From positions 627,501 through 691,500 of the forward strand of contig NC_091966.1 in assembly GCF_036711975.1 (NCBI RefSeq): a stretch of 64,000 bases of DNA. The letters are read 5' to 3'. The translations under genes were made by a program, and so were the position numbers. Below, piece after piece: positions 12,701 through 24,725 of the stretch. Under the pieces are notes generated by a model. It was not told the origin of the DNA. It saw only the letters and a program-made list of their open reading frames with translations, and made no database searches. The DNA comes from Onthophagus taurus (taxonomy: Eukaryota > Arthropoda > Insecta > Coleoptera > Scarabaeidae). Every line of letters starts with the position of its first letter. Position 1 is the stretch's first letter.

Positions 12701-15700
12701 ATTCAATAAAACCATCGGAAAACAACGTAGAAGAAAGTAACAGCGCCGACGAAGAAATTGATGATGAACCTCCACCATTACCACCTCCCCGTATGGACAG
12801 TTTAAATAATTACGCTGATAGACCTTTGCCGAAAATTCCAGTTAGTACATCTTTAACTGAATTAACTTTCAATGGAGTTGCTGAAGAGGTACAAATTTTC
12901 TATTTATCTTAACTAAAAATTTAATATATCACCATATCAGATTTTTACAACTATCTTTGATTGACAAATTACTTTACATGGTAATGTAACGCATTGGGTT
13001 ACACTATGATGCGACCTCGGCTTAATTATTCAAAAGATCTATAACTTTGCTTGATAAACCCAACGCACAGTGGTCCGAGCGGTAACAAAACCCGATCGAA
13101 AATATTATTTTGGTGTTAGCAATTAGCTAGCTTTATGAAACTTGGCATATGATTATAAGACCAAAAGGGTAATGTTGTGTCAAAATTTGAATTAAATTCG
13201 TGAACCGGAAGTAGTACTACGCAAGCAGTACTTTATTTAAATTCATACTCATTTTCTTCCATTTTCACATTTTCGCATTCCATTTAAAATAACGAAGTTG
13301 TAGTCTACATCCGGTAGACCGGAAGTGGCGGCCATCTTGAAAGTATTTTAGATCGAAAGCTTCGAATGAACAACCCATGTTGTCAAAATTTCAAACCGCT
13401 GCGAATAGTGATACCTAAAAAAGTTCTACCGAACCAGTTACATGAGACATCCGGTATAGGTCCTCTATAAAACAATTTCGATAGGAATTTGCGATCACGT
13501 AATTACACAAAAAAATGTGAAGTAATATACGTCTAATGTTTTGCACAAAATTTTATAGTAATATTCTTCTTTAAAGTCCTAATTTATACAGGTGTCTCAG
13601 CGAGACCGGTCATTAAACGTTTCTGGGGTTCTAGCCAAACAAAAAATTTGAGAATGCAGACTTAAGTATTATCAATTACGTTCTCTTCATCTAAAACATT
13701 TTCAGATTTCTAGCACTTCCGGTTATACCGGAAGTCGCCACCTGCTTTATTTTTTTAAATGGAACACCCTGTATATTTTTACATATTTGGATTTGTCTGT
13801 TTTGAAGGTTTATAAATAACTTTACTTTTTGCAATTTGAACCAGCAATTCTCGAGTTATTCGAATTTTTCTAGAAAAATTTGTTCCGGCGGACATTTGTT
13901 CAAAAAATCATAGAACACTCAATTTTTGAGATATCAATTTAGGATTCAGAACATGCTTAAACAACATAATGGAGTATGTTTTGGTGCCGAGAACGGCTGT
14001 CTAGATCGTTTGGTCACTTTACTATGATACGTTAACTTTTCGAAATTTGGAAGCACCATAACTTCATTTTTTTAAATGGCACCCCCCATATTTTATTACT
14101 TAGTCGTCTTCGGCGTCTCATTTTACATCTTTTATATTCCATATGTCCTATGCCTAACATTAATAGTTTGAGAAATAATTAGGGTTTTTTGAAAAATGCT
14201 CAAATATCATATGGATATTAACCTAGTGTGCCATGGAAAACAAATGTTTAATGACTTAACTGATAAACGTCAAAGTCTAATTTAGGTTGTTTGATGCTTG
14301 TGAGTCTAAAACCAGTTAAAATGGATATTAATAACGTAAATAATGTTTATACAAATGAAGAAATCCATAATTTATTTTTTGTGCACGAAAAGTGCGACAA
14401 AGTTCTTAGTAGAACTTGCAGAATGTTTATTGAAAATTATCCACATTAATCTCCGATGACAAAAGGTAAATTTAGAGGAATAGAAGCAAATTTTTTGCAT
14501 TTTGGACGAATTAATCACGTGTTAACCTGACCAAAAAATGTAGTAGATAATGCAACGGAAGAGGTGAATACCTTGGCTTATTTCGAGCCCAGTCCCAACA
14601 CCTCAATTCGAGCTGCCAAAGAAGATCTGGGAATCATACTACGAACTTTGTCGCGCTTTTTATGCAAAAAAAATAAATTAAGAATTTCTTGATTTGTGTA
14701 AATATTACTTTCGTTATTGTTATCGATTTTAACTCGTTTCAGTACTAATATTAAGGGACATAACAGATAATTATTAGCTCACATGCATCAAGTGACGTAA
14801 ACAAGTGAGTCTTTGACAAGAACTCATTGAGAAGGCTTGTTTTTCATGGCACACTAGGCTAAATATCCATATGATATGTGTGCATTTTTCAAAAAACCCT
14901 AATTATCTCCCAAACTATTAATATTAGGTATGGGTCATATGGGATATAAAAGATGTATAATGAGACACCGAAGACGACTAAAAAATAAAATATGGGGGAT
15001 GCCATTTTAAAAAATGAAGTTATGGTATTTCCAAATTTTGAAAAGTTAACGTGCCATAGTAAAGTGATCAAACGTTCTAGACCGCAGTTCTCGGCACCAA
15101 AACATACTCCATCATGTTGTTTAAGCATGTTCTCAGTCCTAAATTGATATCCCAAAAATTGAGTGTTTTCTGATTTTGTGAACAAATGTCTGCTGGAGCA
15201 GATTTTTCTAGAAAAATTCGAATAACTCGAGAACGACCGAATCAAATTGCAAAAAGTAAAATTATTTATAAACCTTGAAAACAGACAAATCCAAATATGT
15301 AAAAATATACAGGGTGTTCCATTTAAAAAAATAAAGTTGGTGGCGGCTTCCGGTATAACCGAAAGTGCAAGAAATCTGAAAATATTTTAGACGAAGAGAT
15401 CGTAATTGATAATACTTAAGTCTAAATTCTCAAATTTTTATTTTCGCCAGAACCCCAGAAACGTCTAATGACCGGTCTCGCTGAGACACCCTGTATAAAT
15501 TAGGACTTTAAAGAAGAATATTACTATAAAATTTTGTGCAAAACATTAGACGTATATTACTTCACATTTTTTTGTGTAATTATGTGATCGCAAATTCCTA
15601 TCGAAATTGTTTTATAGAGGACCTATACCGGATGTCTCACGTAACTGGTTCGTTAGAACTTTTTTAAGTACCACTATTCGTAGCGGTTTGAAATTTTGAC

Positions 15701-18700
15701 AACATGGGTTGTTCATTCGAAGCTTTCGATCTAAAATACTTTCAAGATGGCCGTCACTTCCGGTCTACCGGATGTAGACCACAACTTCGTTATTTTAAAT
15801 GGAATGCTATAGTTTTTAATGCACCTTTTATTTATATTCGACAAAATAAGTTGACTTTGATAAAAGTTATTGGTACCTACCATTTTTCGTTTTCGAGTTA
15901 TTTTGTTTTTAAGTTTTTTTTTGGCAAATTACTTTATGCTCTTTAAAACCTTATATCTCAGCCAACGTTCATTCAAAAAAGCTCTAATGTGACACGATTA
16001 CTCTTGAGATGTTGTCAAACAGATTGTCATTTGTTGTATTAAAGTATCTTATACAGGATGGTCAAAAATTGAATTATCGTTTCTCCATATTCAATGGTAA
16101 GAAAGTCGAAAATTTTAAATGGAACGCCCCATATTTTTTTACCCTATCAGAAATGGAATTTGATAAAAATGTGGCAAAATTAATTGGCAGAATTAGTTGG
16201 TTAGATAGCTCAATTTTATTTAGCTTTTACTAAAAATGTTTTAAGAACTATTCGAGAATAAACTCATCGCTCTTAATTTGAAGTGATATTGGAGACCATA
16301 ATACGTAAGTTTGAAGCCTACTTATAGTAGAATTTTCCCATGATACTGAGATAGTCCACATACATTTCAAATTATTCGAGATAATATAAAATATTTTGTT
16401 ATATTCACCAACATAACAAAATTTATCTCAATATATTTATTTGTTCCTCTATATTTACTTCTTCATCATTATTGTCTTCTTCTTTACCTTCCTTTTCTTC
16501 TAGAGACTTGTCCAGTATAAGTAAATTTTTCATGTCTTCATTCATATTTTTATATCTTTCTGAACATTCTTTATAAAAGTTACTAATAAATGGATCGGAG
16601 CTCAGAAATAGTCTTTTAAATAAATCTTCATTTGTTTGAATTCTACCCAAAACAGAAAAGATAAAAACCAAAACATAGCAACAAAATAACGAAAATCATA
16701 ACAAGGATAAATAAGATCCACAATTATGTGTTAAGTAATCTTTGACTGCTAATTTTTTGGTTAAGGCGCACGTTGGCGCAAGATTTCTTTCTTATGCTAT
16801 GTACACCATACCTTCAGCAATAAAAAAATGTTTGCTACAATTGTTCGATTTTGTTCGCTCACAAGATATTTAATTTAAAAGATTGAATGGTCAAAAAATA
16901 CAGGGTGTCTCAACGAGACCGGTCATTAGACGTTTCTGGGGTTCTGGCGAAAATAAAAATTTGAGAATTCAGACTTAAGTATTATCAATTACGATCCCTT
17001 CGTGTAAAATATTTTCAGATTTCTTGCACTTCCGGTTATACCGGAAATCGACACCAACTTTATTTTTTTAAATGGAACATCCTGTATATTTTTAAATATT
17101 TGGATTTGTCTGTTTTCAAGGTTTATAAATAACTTTACTTTTTGCAATTTGATTCTGTCGTTCTCGAGTTATTCGAATTTTTCTAGAAAAATCTGCTCCA
17201 GCAGACATTTGTTCAAAAAATTAGAAAACACTCAATTTTTGGAATATCAATTTAGGATTGAGAACATGCTTAAGCAACATGATGGAGTATGTTTTGGTGC
17301 CGAGAACTGCGGTCTAGAACGTTTGATCACTTTACTATGGCACGTTAACTTTTCAAAATTTGGAAGTACCATAACTTCATTTTTTTAAATAGCACCCCCC
17401 GTATTTTATTTTTTAGTCGTCTTCGGTATCTCATTCTACATCTTTTATATCCTATATGGCCCATACCTAATATTAATAGTTTGGGAGATAATTAGGGTTT
17501 TTTGAAAAATGCGCACATATATGGATATTTAGCCTAGTGTGCCATGAAAAACAAGCCTTCTCAATGAGTTCTTGTTAAAGACTCACTTGTTTACGTCACT
17601 TGATGCATGTGAGCTAATAATTATCTGTTATGTCCCTTAATATTAGTACTGAAACGAGTTAAAATCGATAACAATAACGAAAGTAATATTTACACAAATC
17701 AAAAAATTCTTAATTTATTTTTTTTGCATGAAAAGCGCGACAAAGTTCGTAGTATGATTCCCAGATCTTCTTTGGCAGCTCGAATTGAGGTGTTGGGACT
17801 GGGCTCGAAATAAGCCAAGGTATTCACCTCTTCCGTTGCATTATCTACTACATTTTTTGGTCAGTTTAACACGTGATTAATTCGTCCAAAATGCAAAAAA
17901 TTTTCTTCTATTCCTCTAAATTTACCTTTTGTCATCGGAGATAAATATGGATAATTTTCATTAAATATTCTGCAAGTTCTACTAAGAACTTTGTCGCACT
18001 TTTCGTGCACAAAAAGTAAATTATGGATTTCTTCATTTGTATAAACATTATTTACGTTATTAATATCCATTTTAACTGGTTTTAGACTCACAAGCATCAA
18101 ACAACCTAAATTAGACTTTGACGTTTATCAATAAGTCATTAAACATTTGTTTTCCATGGCACACTAGGTTAATATCCATATGATATGTGAGCATTTTTCA
18201 AAAAACCCTAATTATTTCTCAAACTATTAATGTTAGGCATAGGACATATGGAATATAAAAGATGTAAAATGAGACGCCGAAGACGACTAAGTAATAAAAT
18301 ATGGGGGGTGCCATTTAAAAAAATGAAGTTATGGTGCTTCCAAATTTCGAAAAGTTAACGTATCATAATAAAGTGATCAAACGATCTAGGCAGCCGTTCT
18401 CGGCACCAAAACATACTCCACCATGTTGTTTAAGCGTATTCTGAATCCTAAATTGATATCTCAAAAATTGAGTGTTCTATGATTTTTTGATCAAATGTCC
18501 GCTGGAGCAAATTTTTCTAGAAAAATTCGAATAACTCGAGAATTGCTGGTTCAAATTGCAAAAAGTAAAGTTATTTATAAACCTTCAAAACAGACAAATC
18601 CAAATATGTAAAAATATACAGGATGTTCCATTTAAAAAAATCAAGTAGGTGGCAACTTCCGGTATAACCGGAAGTGCTAGAAATCTGAAAATATTTTAGA

Positions 18701-20293
18701 TGAAGAGAACGTAATTGATAATACTTAAGTCTGCATTCTCAAATTTTTTGTTTGGCCAGAACCCCAGAAACGTCTAATGACCGGTCTCGCTGAGACACCC
18801 TGTATAAGTATTTATTGACGTCAATAGAAATGGTTGTAATTTTTTTCAACAAACATGTTTTGAAATTTGGAAAGTCGTAAAATGAAGACCTTTCTGTACT
18901 TTATAAGAAACCAACGACACAATATTTTCAAGTAGTGATATACCATCTTTTTTATTTTCTAAAGTTGTGTCATTTTCTAAAAAATTTCCTTATACAAAAT
19001 AAGGTAATTGTAATAGCAATTTATTTCGCGCAGTAGCTATTATAAAACATCAAAGACTTCATAAACTTCACTAAGAGACTATTAATAGTTAAAATATATG
19101 CAACATTTAAAAAAACAACACTATAAAACTTTTTTTTTTAATTGATTTTCGATCGGGTTTTGAGTGTGTTCGGACCACTGTGCGACGCCGCTCTCGGCCG
19201 AGGTGTTACAATATGATGACCAGTTTTAGGTTGGTATAATGTTATTCATTGAGTCTCGGCTGCAAGCGATTAATAAATGTGCAATTAAGATCATGTAAAC
19301 CAGTTTTAGCTTGATATAATGTAAATCACTGATTTAGTTAAAACAGCTACAATTTCACCTGATTATTTATTTCTAAAGCTTTTAACCTTTTGGCGAGTAC
19401 CATACCTACGACGCTGTCACTATTTCGCCTATCTCATTTTAACTATTTACTATCGCATTCCTTCATTTGGGCAACTGACCTAACCAATTATTTATTTTTA
19501 GATTATTTAACTTCTTTTTAATATTATTTATATATGTGTGTATATATACGACTTTAATTATATATAAACGATTCATCTCATTTATGATTAGCACCCTATT
19601 TTTAACCCACACTCAAGGTCCACTTACGGAGCCACTCTCGCGATTTAGCTGTTTTAAATAACCTTTTGCGCATGTGTTAATGTTAACCTTTCATTCCCAA
19701 AGAATTCGTATAAAATTCTGTCTCCAACAGCAGTTTATTGATGCTGAAAAAACGAATTTGTTGATACAAATTCGAAATATATAAATCATCCTAATCCGAC
19801 ATGGTGATAATTCAATAAATTAGAATTATTATATAATTTAATATTGATCGTTTTTGTGTTTTATTAGATGGAAACTCCCCCAAATAGGCCATTACCAGTT
19901 GTGCCTCCTTCGGAAGGTGATGAAGCTGAAATAGAGGAATATAGCAGCCCAGATGAACTAGAAGAGGAAAGTCGAACGGAAAGTCCTGTTTCGAATAAAT
20001 CCGAACCTACGCCGAATTGGAAAACGTAAATTTATTTAAAATTAATTATAATCAAAATTATATGTATATATATTTTTTGTAGAACGTCGCCTGATGCGGA
20101 GTTGAGGCATCGTAAACGAAAGGAAAGAAAGGAGCAACTAGCGGCGCAGGTTCGCGATATGAAGAGACGTCAACAATCGTTGGAGAAGTGGACCAAGCTG
20201 AAGAGGTCTCTGTTTAAACCATTAGTTCTGACCGGAAGTATCGTATTAGGCGGCGGAATCGTCGCCTATCTCTACATCAAATATTCATCTTAA
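6731..20293 (+). CDS. Ptp61F: Ptp61F/PTP1B-type ER-anchored tyrosine phosphatase, six coding exons
   Basis: Non-receptor protein tyrosine phosphatase, 486 residues. Coding exons: 6731-6805, 11294-11944, 12333-12494, 12685-12888, 19868-20025, 20083-20293. All introns are GT-AG and phases match (only the last splits a codon). Domains: short N-terminus; PTP domain about residues 15-290 with NRYRDV, DYINAN, WPDFG (general-acid Asp189), [10 protein letters not shown] (nucleophile Cys223, Arg229) and the Q-loop [12 protein letters not shown] Pro-rich linker follows (PPPLPPPR and RPLPKIP in exon 4, NRPLPVVPP in exon 5), matching the SH3-binding region through which fly Ptp61F binds Dock. Then come a basic coiled stretch and a C-terminal membrane anchor ([19 protein letters not shown]), so the product should be a tail-anchored ER protein. 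Fly and mammalian relatives dephosphorylate insulin-receptor and JAK/STAT components. No alternative last exon was located. Confidence 0.96.
6806..7550 (+). other. Ptp61F intron 1, proximal part
   Basis: Intron 1 runs 6806-11293 (GTAAGT donor). This AT-rich part has no recognisable gene or element before the decayed retrotransposon that starts at about 7551. Confidence 0.5.
7551..9290 (+). mobile_element. Decayed non-LTR retrotransposon inside Ptp61F intron 1
   Basis: Fragments of one LINE read left to right across frameshifts and stops. They are an endonuclease start ([14 protein letters not shown] near 7768, with VYHSPDG at about 7990), RT motifs [11 protein letters not shown] (about 8130), [13 protein letters not shown] (about 8295), [16 protein letters not shown] and LYADDTSF (8449-8550), then thumb and C-terminal pieces to about 9280. 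The longest open pieces are 7551-7760, 7781-7987, 8406-8741 and 9071-9280. Motif style is Jockey-superfamily and differs from the intact element at 2362-5681, so it is a different, older family. It lies in the same orientation as the host gene and should be spliced out. Confidence 0.82.
9291..9950. other. Retroelement 3' debris and unassigned intron sequence
   Basis: The first 120 nt are less AT-rich and probably belong to the 3' UTR of the preceding element. The rest is AT-rich intron of Ptp61F with no further feature seen. Confidence 0.35.
9955..10295 (+). mobile_element. Non-LTR retrotransposon relic, RT C-terminal part (RTE-like)
   Basis: Translated with frameshifts, this reads [16 protein letters not shown], then [12 protein letters not shown], then a stretch resembling [20 protein letters not shown]. 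That is the order seen after the RT core of RTE-type LINEs (tyrosine-containing TYG motif, RR-LG block, RLQW-GH block). Stops and frameshifts interrupt it, so it is dead. It sits in Ptp61F intron 1 near the retrotransposon relic at 7.5-9.3 kb, but it belongs to another clade and is a separate insertion. Confidence 0.7.
10296..11293 (+). other. Ptp61F intron 1, distal part
   Basis: AT-rich intronic sequence ending at the TTTTTCAG acceptor before exon 2. No element, RNA gene or conserved block was recognised. Confidence 0.5.
12889..13270 (+). other. Ptp61F intron 4, left outer flank of the palindromic complex
   Basis: Intron 4 runs 12889-19867. The block around 13060-13105 (cgcacagtggtccga and aaaacccgatcgaaaat) recurs inverted at about 19145-19190. 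The large nested palindromes between them are therefore bounded by a further, weaker inverted repeat. No coding signal. Confidence 0.6.
13275..15812. repeat. 2.5-kb palindromic element, outer arms about 310 bp beyond copy 1
   Basis: The sequence from 13275 to about 14230 is repeated inverted at about 14850-15812, with a roughly 600-bp centre. The outer 310 bp of each arm (for example atccggtagaccggaagtg near 13310 against cacttccggtctaccggat near 15757) flank the 1.9-kb unit described separately. The arms look about 90% identical by eye. It is entirely intronic. Confidence 0.8.
13589..15493 (+). mobile_element. 1.9-kb long-TIR DNA element, copy 1 (CAGGTG...CACCCTG, TATA flanks)
   Basis: Begins CAGGTGTCTCAGCGAGACCG at 13589 and ends with the inverted CGGTCTCGCTGAGACACCCTG at 15493. 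It is flanked on both sides by TATA (13585-13588, 15494-15497), as expected for an IS630/Tc1/mariner-type TA target. Terminal inverted repeats are about 640 bp. The centre (14281-14660) reads on the + strand as a fragment of a DUF4817-like helix-turn-helix transposase N-terminus with stops. It is the reverse complement of copy 2 at 16901-18802. Non-autonomous. Confidence 0.8.
15813..16900 (+). other. Spacer between the two inverted 1.9-kb elements
   Basis: AT-rich intron sequence with scattered short pieces resembling element subterminal DNA (aaatggaacgcccc near 16118; acaggatggtcaaaaattg near 16053). An antisense open stretch at 16423-16671 is low-complexity Glu/Asp-rich and unrecognised. 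No gene is claimed here. Confidence 0.45.
16901..18802 (-). mobile_element. 1.9-kb long-TIR DNA element, copy 2, inverted relative to copy 1
   Basis: Starts CAGGGTGTCTCAACGAGACC at 16901 and ends GGTCTCGCTGAGACACCCTG at 18802, with TA before it and TATA after it (18803-18806). Its whole 1902 bp is the reverse complement of copy 1, and each copy has its own roughly 640-bp terminal inverted repeats. The centre holds the least broken version of the internal open frame (17861-18100, minus). The outer 310-bp arms seen around copy 1 are absent here, so the two copies have different outer limits. Confidence 0.82.
17720..18100 (-). pseudogene. Transposase N-terminal fragment, DUF4817-like helix-turn-helix
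   Basis: An open stretch (79 codons, then a stop and about 40 further codons in frame) reads [16 protein letters not shown], then [16 protein letters not shown], then [20 protein letters not shown]. This order matches the double helix-turn-helix N-terminus of DUF4817-containing IS630/mariner-like transposases of insects: E-E-h-h, then NYP---P, then an EEV-x-N/SP-TSxR-A helix. The match is from remembered family patterns; no search was run. No catalytic DDE domain follows. A decayed copy lies on the + strand at 14281-14660. It supplies the best clue to the family of the CAGGGTG elements. Confidence 0.6.
18803..19867 (+). other. Ptp61F intron 4, right part
   Basis: Contains the inverted counterpart (about 19145-19205) of the left outer flank. 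Two related blocks with ccagttttag-ttg-tataatg (about 19220 and 19300) match the arms of the palindrome at 30.77-31.36 kb. The rest is AT-rich and ends at the TTATTAG acceptor of exon 5. No coding signal. Confidence 0.5.
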
Positions 20294-23200
20294 AAAACTA
20301 GTAGTATTCTTTCTCTCATTCTCATTTAAGTTTCTCCCATCAGCCCCTCTCTTTCCTCCCAATTACTACTTCAATATTATTACTACTATTTACTATTATT
20401 TCTTATTTGCGATTATTTAAAAAATTAAATTGAAGAAGTGAGCAACTTAAAAAAACCAACCCACACATAACTATTTGCTACAATACTATAATACGATTAA
20501 TATTATTATTACCGCATTCTTACAGGAAGAAAAATATGTTCTTTGTTACAACGTAACCGTGTGTGTGTATATATATTATATACATATATATATAGATATA
20601 TATATATATTTAAACGTATATATATTGTATTATTAGGTTTTTTGAGCACTGTGTTTTCGGTAGCACTGACTATAGAATTTATTTTTTTGTTTTTTTGGAA
20701 ATCTTAAATATTTTTTAAAAAACTTGAGAATTGGTGCAATCAAAAATGAAATAACATGAAATTGAACGAGTCGTTATGGTTAAAATAATTTAAAAAATGG
20801 TTACAGGAGAGCTACTTAATCTGCCAAACGAAAAAAAAAAAGTAAAATTATATTGAAATAAAGTAAAATATGGAAAATTTCTCCTCATGTTTAGGTTACA
20901 TCCTATGAGCCGTACGAATAAATTTTCTAAAATAAATAAAAGGAAAAAGGAAGGGAAAGGAATACGATTTTGCTATAATAGGAATTAATATGAATCGAGT
21001 GATAGGAATGGGTTGACAGTTACTTGGAATTATTAAAGGTGCGTAATGTTCAGCAAAAACAAGACTGAAATATGCCGTTGATAGGCGAACACTCCTAAAA
21101 ATGTTGGTCCTGTTCTTTTTTTTTTGTGTTTTTTATTACCATTTTTTTTTTTTTATTTTCATTTCATTATAGAAGTATTTATAATCAAGTTTTTTTTATA
21201 TTTTGTATTAATAATATACTTGAAAGGGGTCAATAATACTACACCATTAATCAAATTAGGTTCAATTAAGAAAATTTAAACGATAATCTAAACATTTGTT
21301 AATCTAGCCTACATTATTTATAAACGATCTTTAATTTATTATGCTGACGTAAGTGTCCTTGAAATTAAATAAATAAAATAGTTTTTAAAATAATCTATAC
21401 ATTTTGTTTTCTATCAAAATTGTTAACTCAAGGTGTTTAGATAGTTTATAAATTAATGAATTTTAATAATTAATGTTTAGATTTTTGTTTCTTTTTGTCT
21501 TTGATGCTATTAAAATTCAAAATCAGTTATGTGTAATAACAAAAGATCAATTTATACTCATCTCTCTATACACGGGTTAATTTCTTCAAATAACCATGAA
21601 TGACGAACTTCATATTTTTCAACCCTTAACACTCTTAGAAAGTCTTTAAACAGACTGTTTAGTTACAAGTTTTTGGGTGGTCACATTCGATAACTTCGCG
21701 ATTAAATTTCACGGTATTCGCTCTTGGATAACATATAAACTCAAAATATCAAAACTCTTATGGGAACTGTATGCAAAGTGATTCATATAAGTTCATGCGT
21801 TTTTAATTTACTGATGCCGTCAGTGCCATATAAAAAGGTGGATTACATTTAAAATTACCATGATTTTAAACATATTTAATAAGATGGGATATATTATTAG
21901 ATAATAATAATAACGAAATTATATAAAGATCGCGGGAAACAGTCATGAGATAGATTTATCATTTTAGTCTGAAGTTCAGGGATATCGTTAGCATGTATCT
22001 TTGGAGAAACATTTTTTCAGTTTCTTATCCCAAATGTTTACAAAAATTATGATGAATTCCATCGTTTCCTTCGCCTTCCTATTGGGCGTTACAGTACATT
22101 CTAATCATTACTCTACATTCATCTTTATTACATGGTCTGCCCCAATGCAACCTTTAATACCGGTAGTTCTCTTAGTTCTCAGTATATTTCATAATTAACC
22201 TTATTTTATATATCCCGTTTTGTTGTACTGATTCCAATACATGTTTCAATACTTTTCTTTGGATTTGTCATATTATCCATCGCCCTTCAAGATATATTTT
22301 GTATCTTTATTAACATCACTCTTTGCTTCCCTGAATATTATCCTTTAATATTTTCAATACATTAATCAACACAAAAAGTAATTTTTGGTATTATCTAAAA
22401 GTGCAGAGAGATTTTTCACAGTGATAACCCGTTCTTATTGATGTCTAACCCCATGTATTTATTTGGTGTTGTTATCATTAAATTGATTTTGGATTTTAGT
22501 AATAACATATAAACATATCTTTTAAAACTTAATTTTGATATCATGAATCACACAAAATTATAAAGACAAAATAAATTTGATTATTATTTTTTAACACATT
22601 GAAGAAAAACGCAATAAATTAAAAAAAACTTGTGTGCGTGTGTGGATAAATAGTATGAAAATAATAATCCCTTCGTCTATTTTATATACTTAAATATTCA
22701 CTGAAAAGTAGGATTTGTAAGCGTTAGAAAAAGTATATAAGCGCAGTAATCTTGATTACTGCCTCAAAATAAAATATTACAAGAGGGGTAAAGCACAAAA
22801 ATTTTCTACTACATTTTTATACAACAAGAATATAATGAATGAATCAATGAGATGTGTTTTTCTTTGTGGTTTTATTTTATTTCGTGAAAAAAATGTGAAT
22901 ACAGACTAATAAGAATAACAGACTAATAAGAATGACATACTAATAAGCATTCCTCGACGTTATTTATTAATATACGAAAAAAAAAAAGAAAAAACTATAT
23001 AAGTGCCTACGGTACGGTTTCTTATTGATTCCCAAGGAAAAAAATAAAATAAAATAAAAATAAAAAGTGGTTTAGTAGAATTACGGATGACAATATGCGT
23101 TTACGACGTTTCTATTTTTTTAAAAACGCTTTATGTCTTTTTTTTAAGTTTACTATTTACCTTTACACTTAAAAATGAAAGAAAGCAAAAAAAGTTAAAG

Positions 23201-24490
23201 TTCGACAATCGGTTTATAGTTGTTAATCTATTAATATTACATATATATAATTTTACTATACCTATATAGTACTACGTATGTGGCTATTATTTGTGATTAT
23301 TGCTGAAAATATAGACATTTTGAAAAACAACCACGGAACTTTAATGTATTTAAGAGGTTTTCATTTTATTTACACAATCTTTTAGTTTAACTAAACTTTG
23401 TATCCAGATTACGATTCGTAAATCTTTATAATTTTTATTCTTTTATGTTGATATAAAATCTTGCACCCCACACCCCGCTATATATCGGTTGGTATATTTG
23501 AGTTTTTGTATTACAGGCCTAAAACTGCACTGCCCGACTGACATTTGAATTTTTTTTGGAGGAGCTTGGACAATGAAAGTTTTAGATTAGTCGAGGATAA
23601 ATTCTGCGGTCTCACGTTCTAGACTAGTCAAAATTTCCACAATAGTAAACTTGAGTCGAAAACACCACACAGCATTGTTAAACTAAAATAATTTAAAACC
23701 TAACCAACCTGTATATAAAAAGTTATTGTATTAATCAAGTTTTACAGTCAAACTCGATGGTATGTCATTTGCGCAATTAAACGAATTACCTTATTCCATC
23801 TTGCCTATAAATATATATATTTAATATCTATATCATTAAAAAACATCATCATCATTATCAACATCTGCGGCCTATATTCAAAAAACCGACACTTACGCAC
23901 AATCACCGTTAAAAACCTCACTTTTTTATACCGTTTACGTTGACTGTGATCTTTGGACGTATTTGTAACTTTTTATACGTGTCTATGGAGGAATTTAACA
24001 AAGAAAATGTACTGTTTTACATAGTTATGTCTTATTTCTTTCAAACTATTATTTTTATTTATTTACTTTTTTTTTTATTTCGGTGACTCCAACACTGTCC
24101 ATCATTCTTAACTCCAAGCTTAACATTTTATTACTTAAATAGTAAGTAACAATAATATTTATTAAATTATAAGTAAGTATATATATTTTTTATTAATTTA
24201 CAGTGTCATTATTTATTATCATATTTTTCTTATTTTATGTATTAAATTAAGAAAATTAGTTTTGCAGTATTGCCTCAAGCCCTCAGATACTCCCAATTTA
24301 CATAAATTCTCAATATTACCAGCGTATGTATACATATATGACGAAGTATAGAAAAAGACGAAAACAACTTTTTTGTTTTAACAAAGAATAAATATTACTC
24401 TAGCTTTAACGTAAACGAATCAAAAATGATGTAGCGTTGTTTATATACATGAAATAGTAATACTATGTGATGGAGTAAATAACAAATTCA
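20294..24490. other. Ptp61F 3' UTR and AT-rich intergenic DNA
   Basis: Likely 3' UTR first, with candidate AATAAA signals at about 20868 and 20930, a (TA)n run at 20565-20630, and A- and T-tracts. Beyond about 21000 there is only AT-rich intergenic sequence. A short imperfect tandem lies at about 22905-22950 (gactaataagaat repeated). Short open frames here have biased low-complexity composition, and none resembles a known protein. Confidence 0.5.
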
Positions 24491-24725
24491 ACAATAAATC
24501 TCGCTCGTCCCTATAAATGTTCTAAATGGACCGAATATAGACTCTACTAAGGTCAGTCTTTGTCAGGATCTTAAACAGCTTTTTCATGGGTACCGTGTCA
24601 TAAACCTTTTCTAGATTTATAGATACTAAATGGATGGGCAAATCCTTCATCTTGGTATCAAGGCTTTCTTGTACGAAAACCACTTCGTTCTTCCACGTCG
24701 ACTTTGCCATAAAATAATCCAATCA
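24490..24725 (-). mobile_element. RTE-like reverse transcriptase relic
   Basis: On the minus strand 24522-24722 reads VSINLEKVYDTVPMKKLFKIL, which is RT block A of RTE-type LINEs (F-x-D-L-E-K-A-Y-D-x-V-P). The usual Asp is replaced by Asn (INLEK). Only this piece survives, and no YADD block or 3' end was found nearby. Confidence 0.65.

Noticed and set aside
14889..15245. 118-codon minus-strand frame and its homologue at 17149-17388
   Set aside because: They lie in the inverted terminal arms of the 1.9-kb elements and translate to hydrophobic low-information sequence. The same DNA appears in four orientations, so it is repeat sequence, not a gene.
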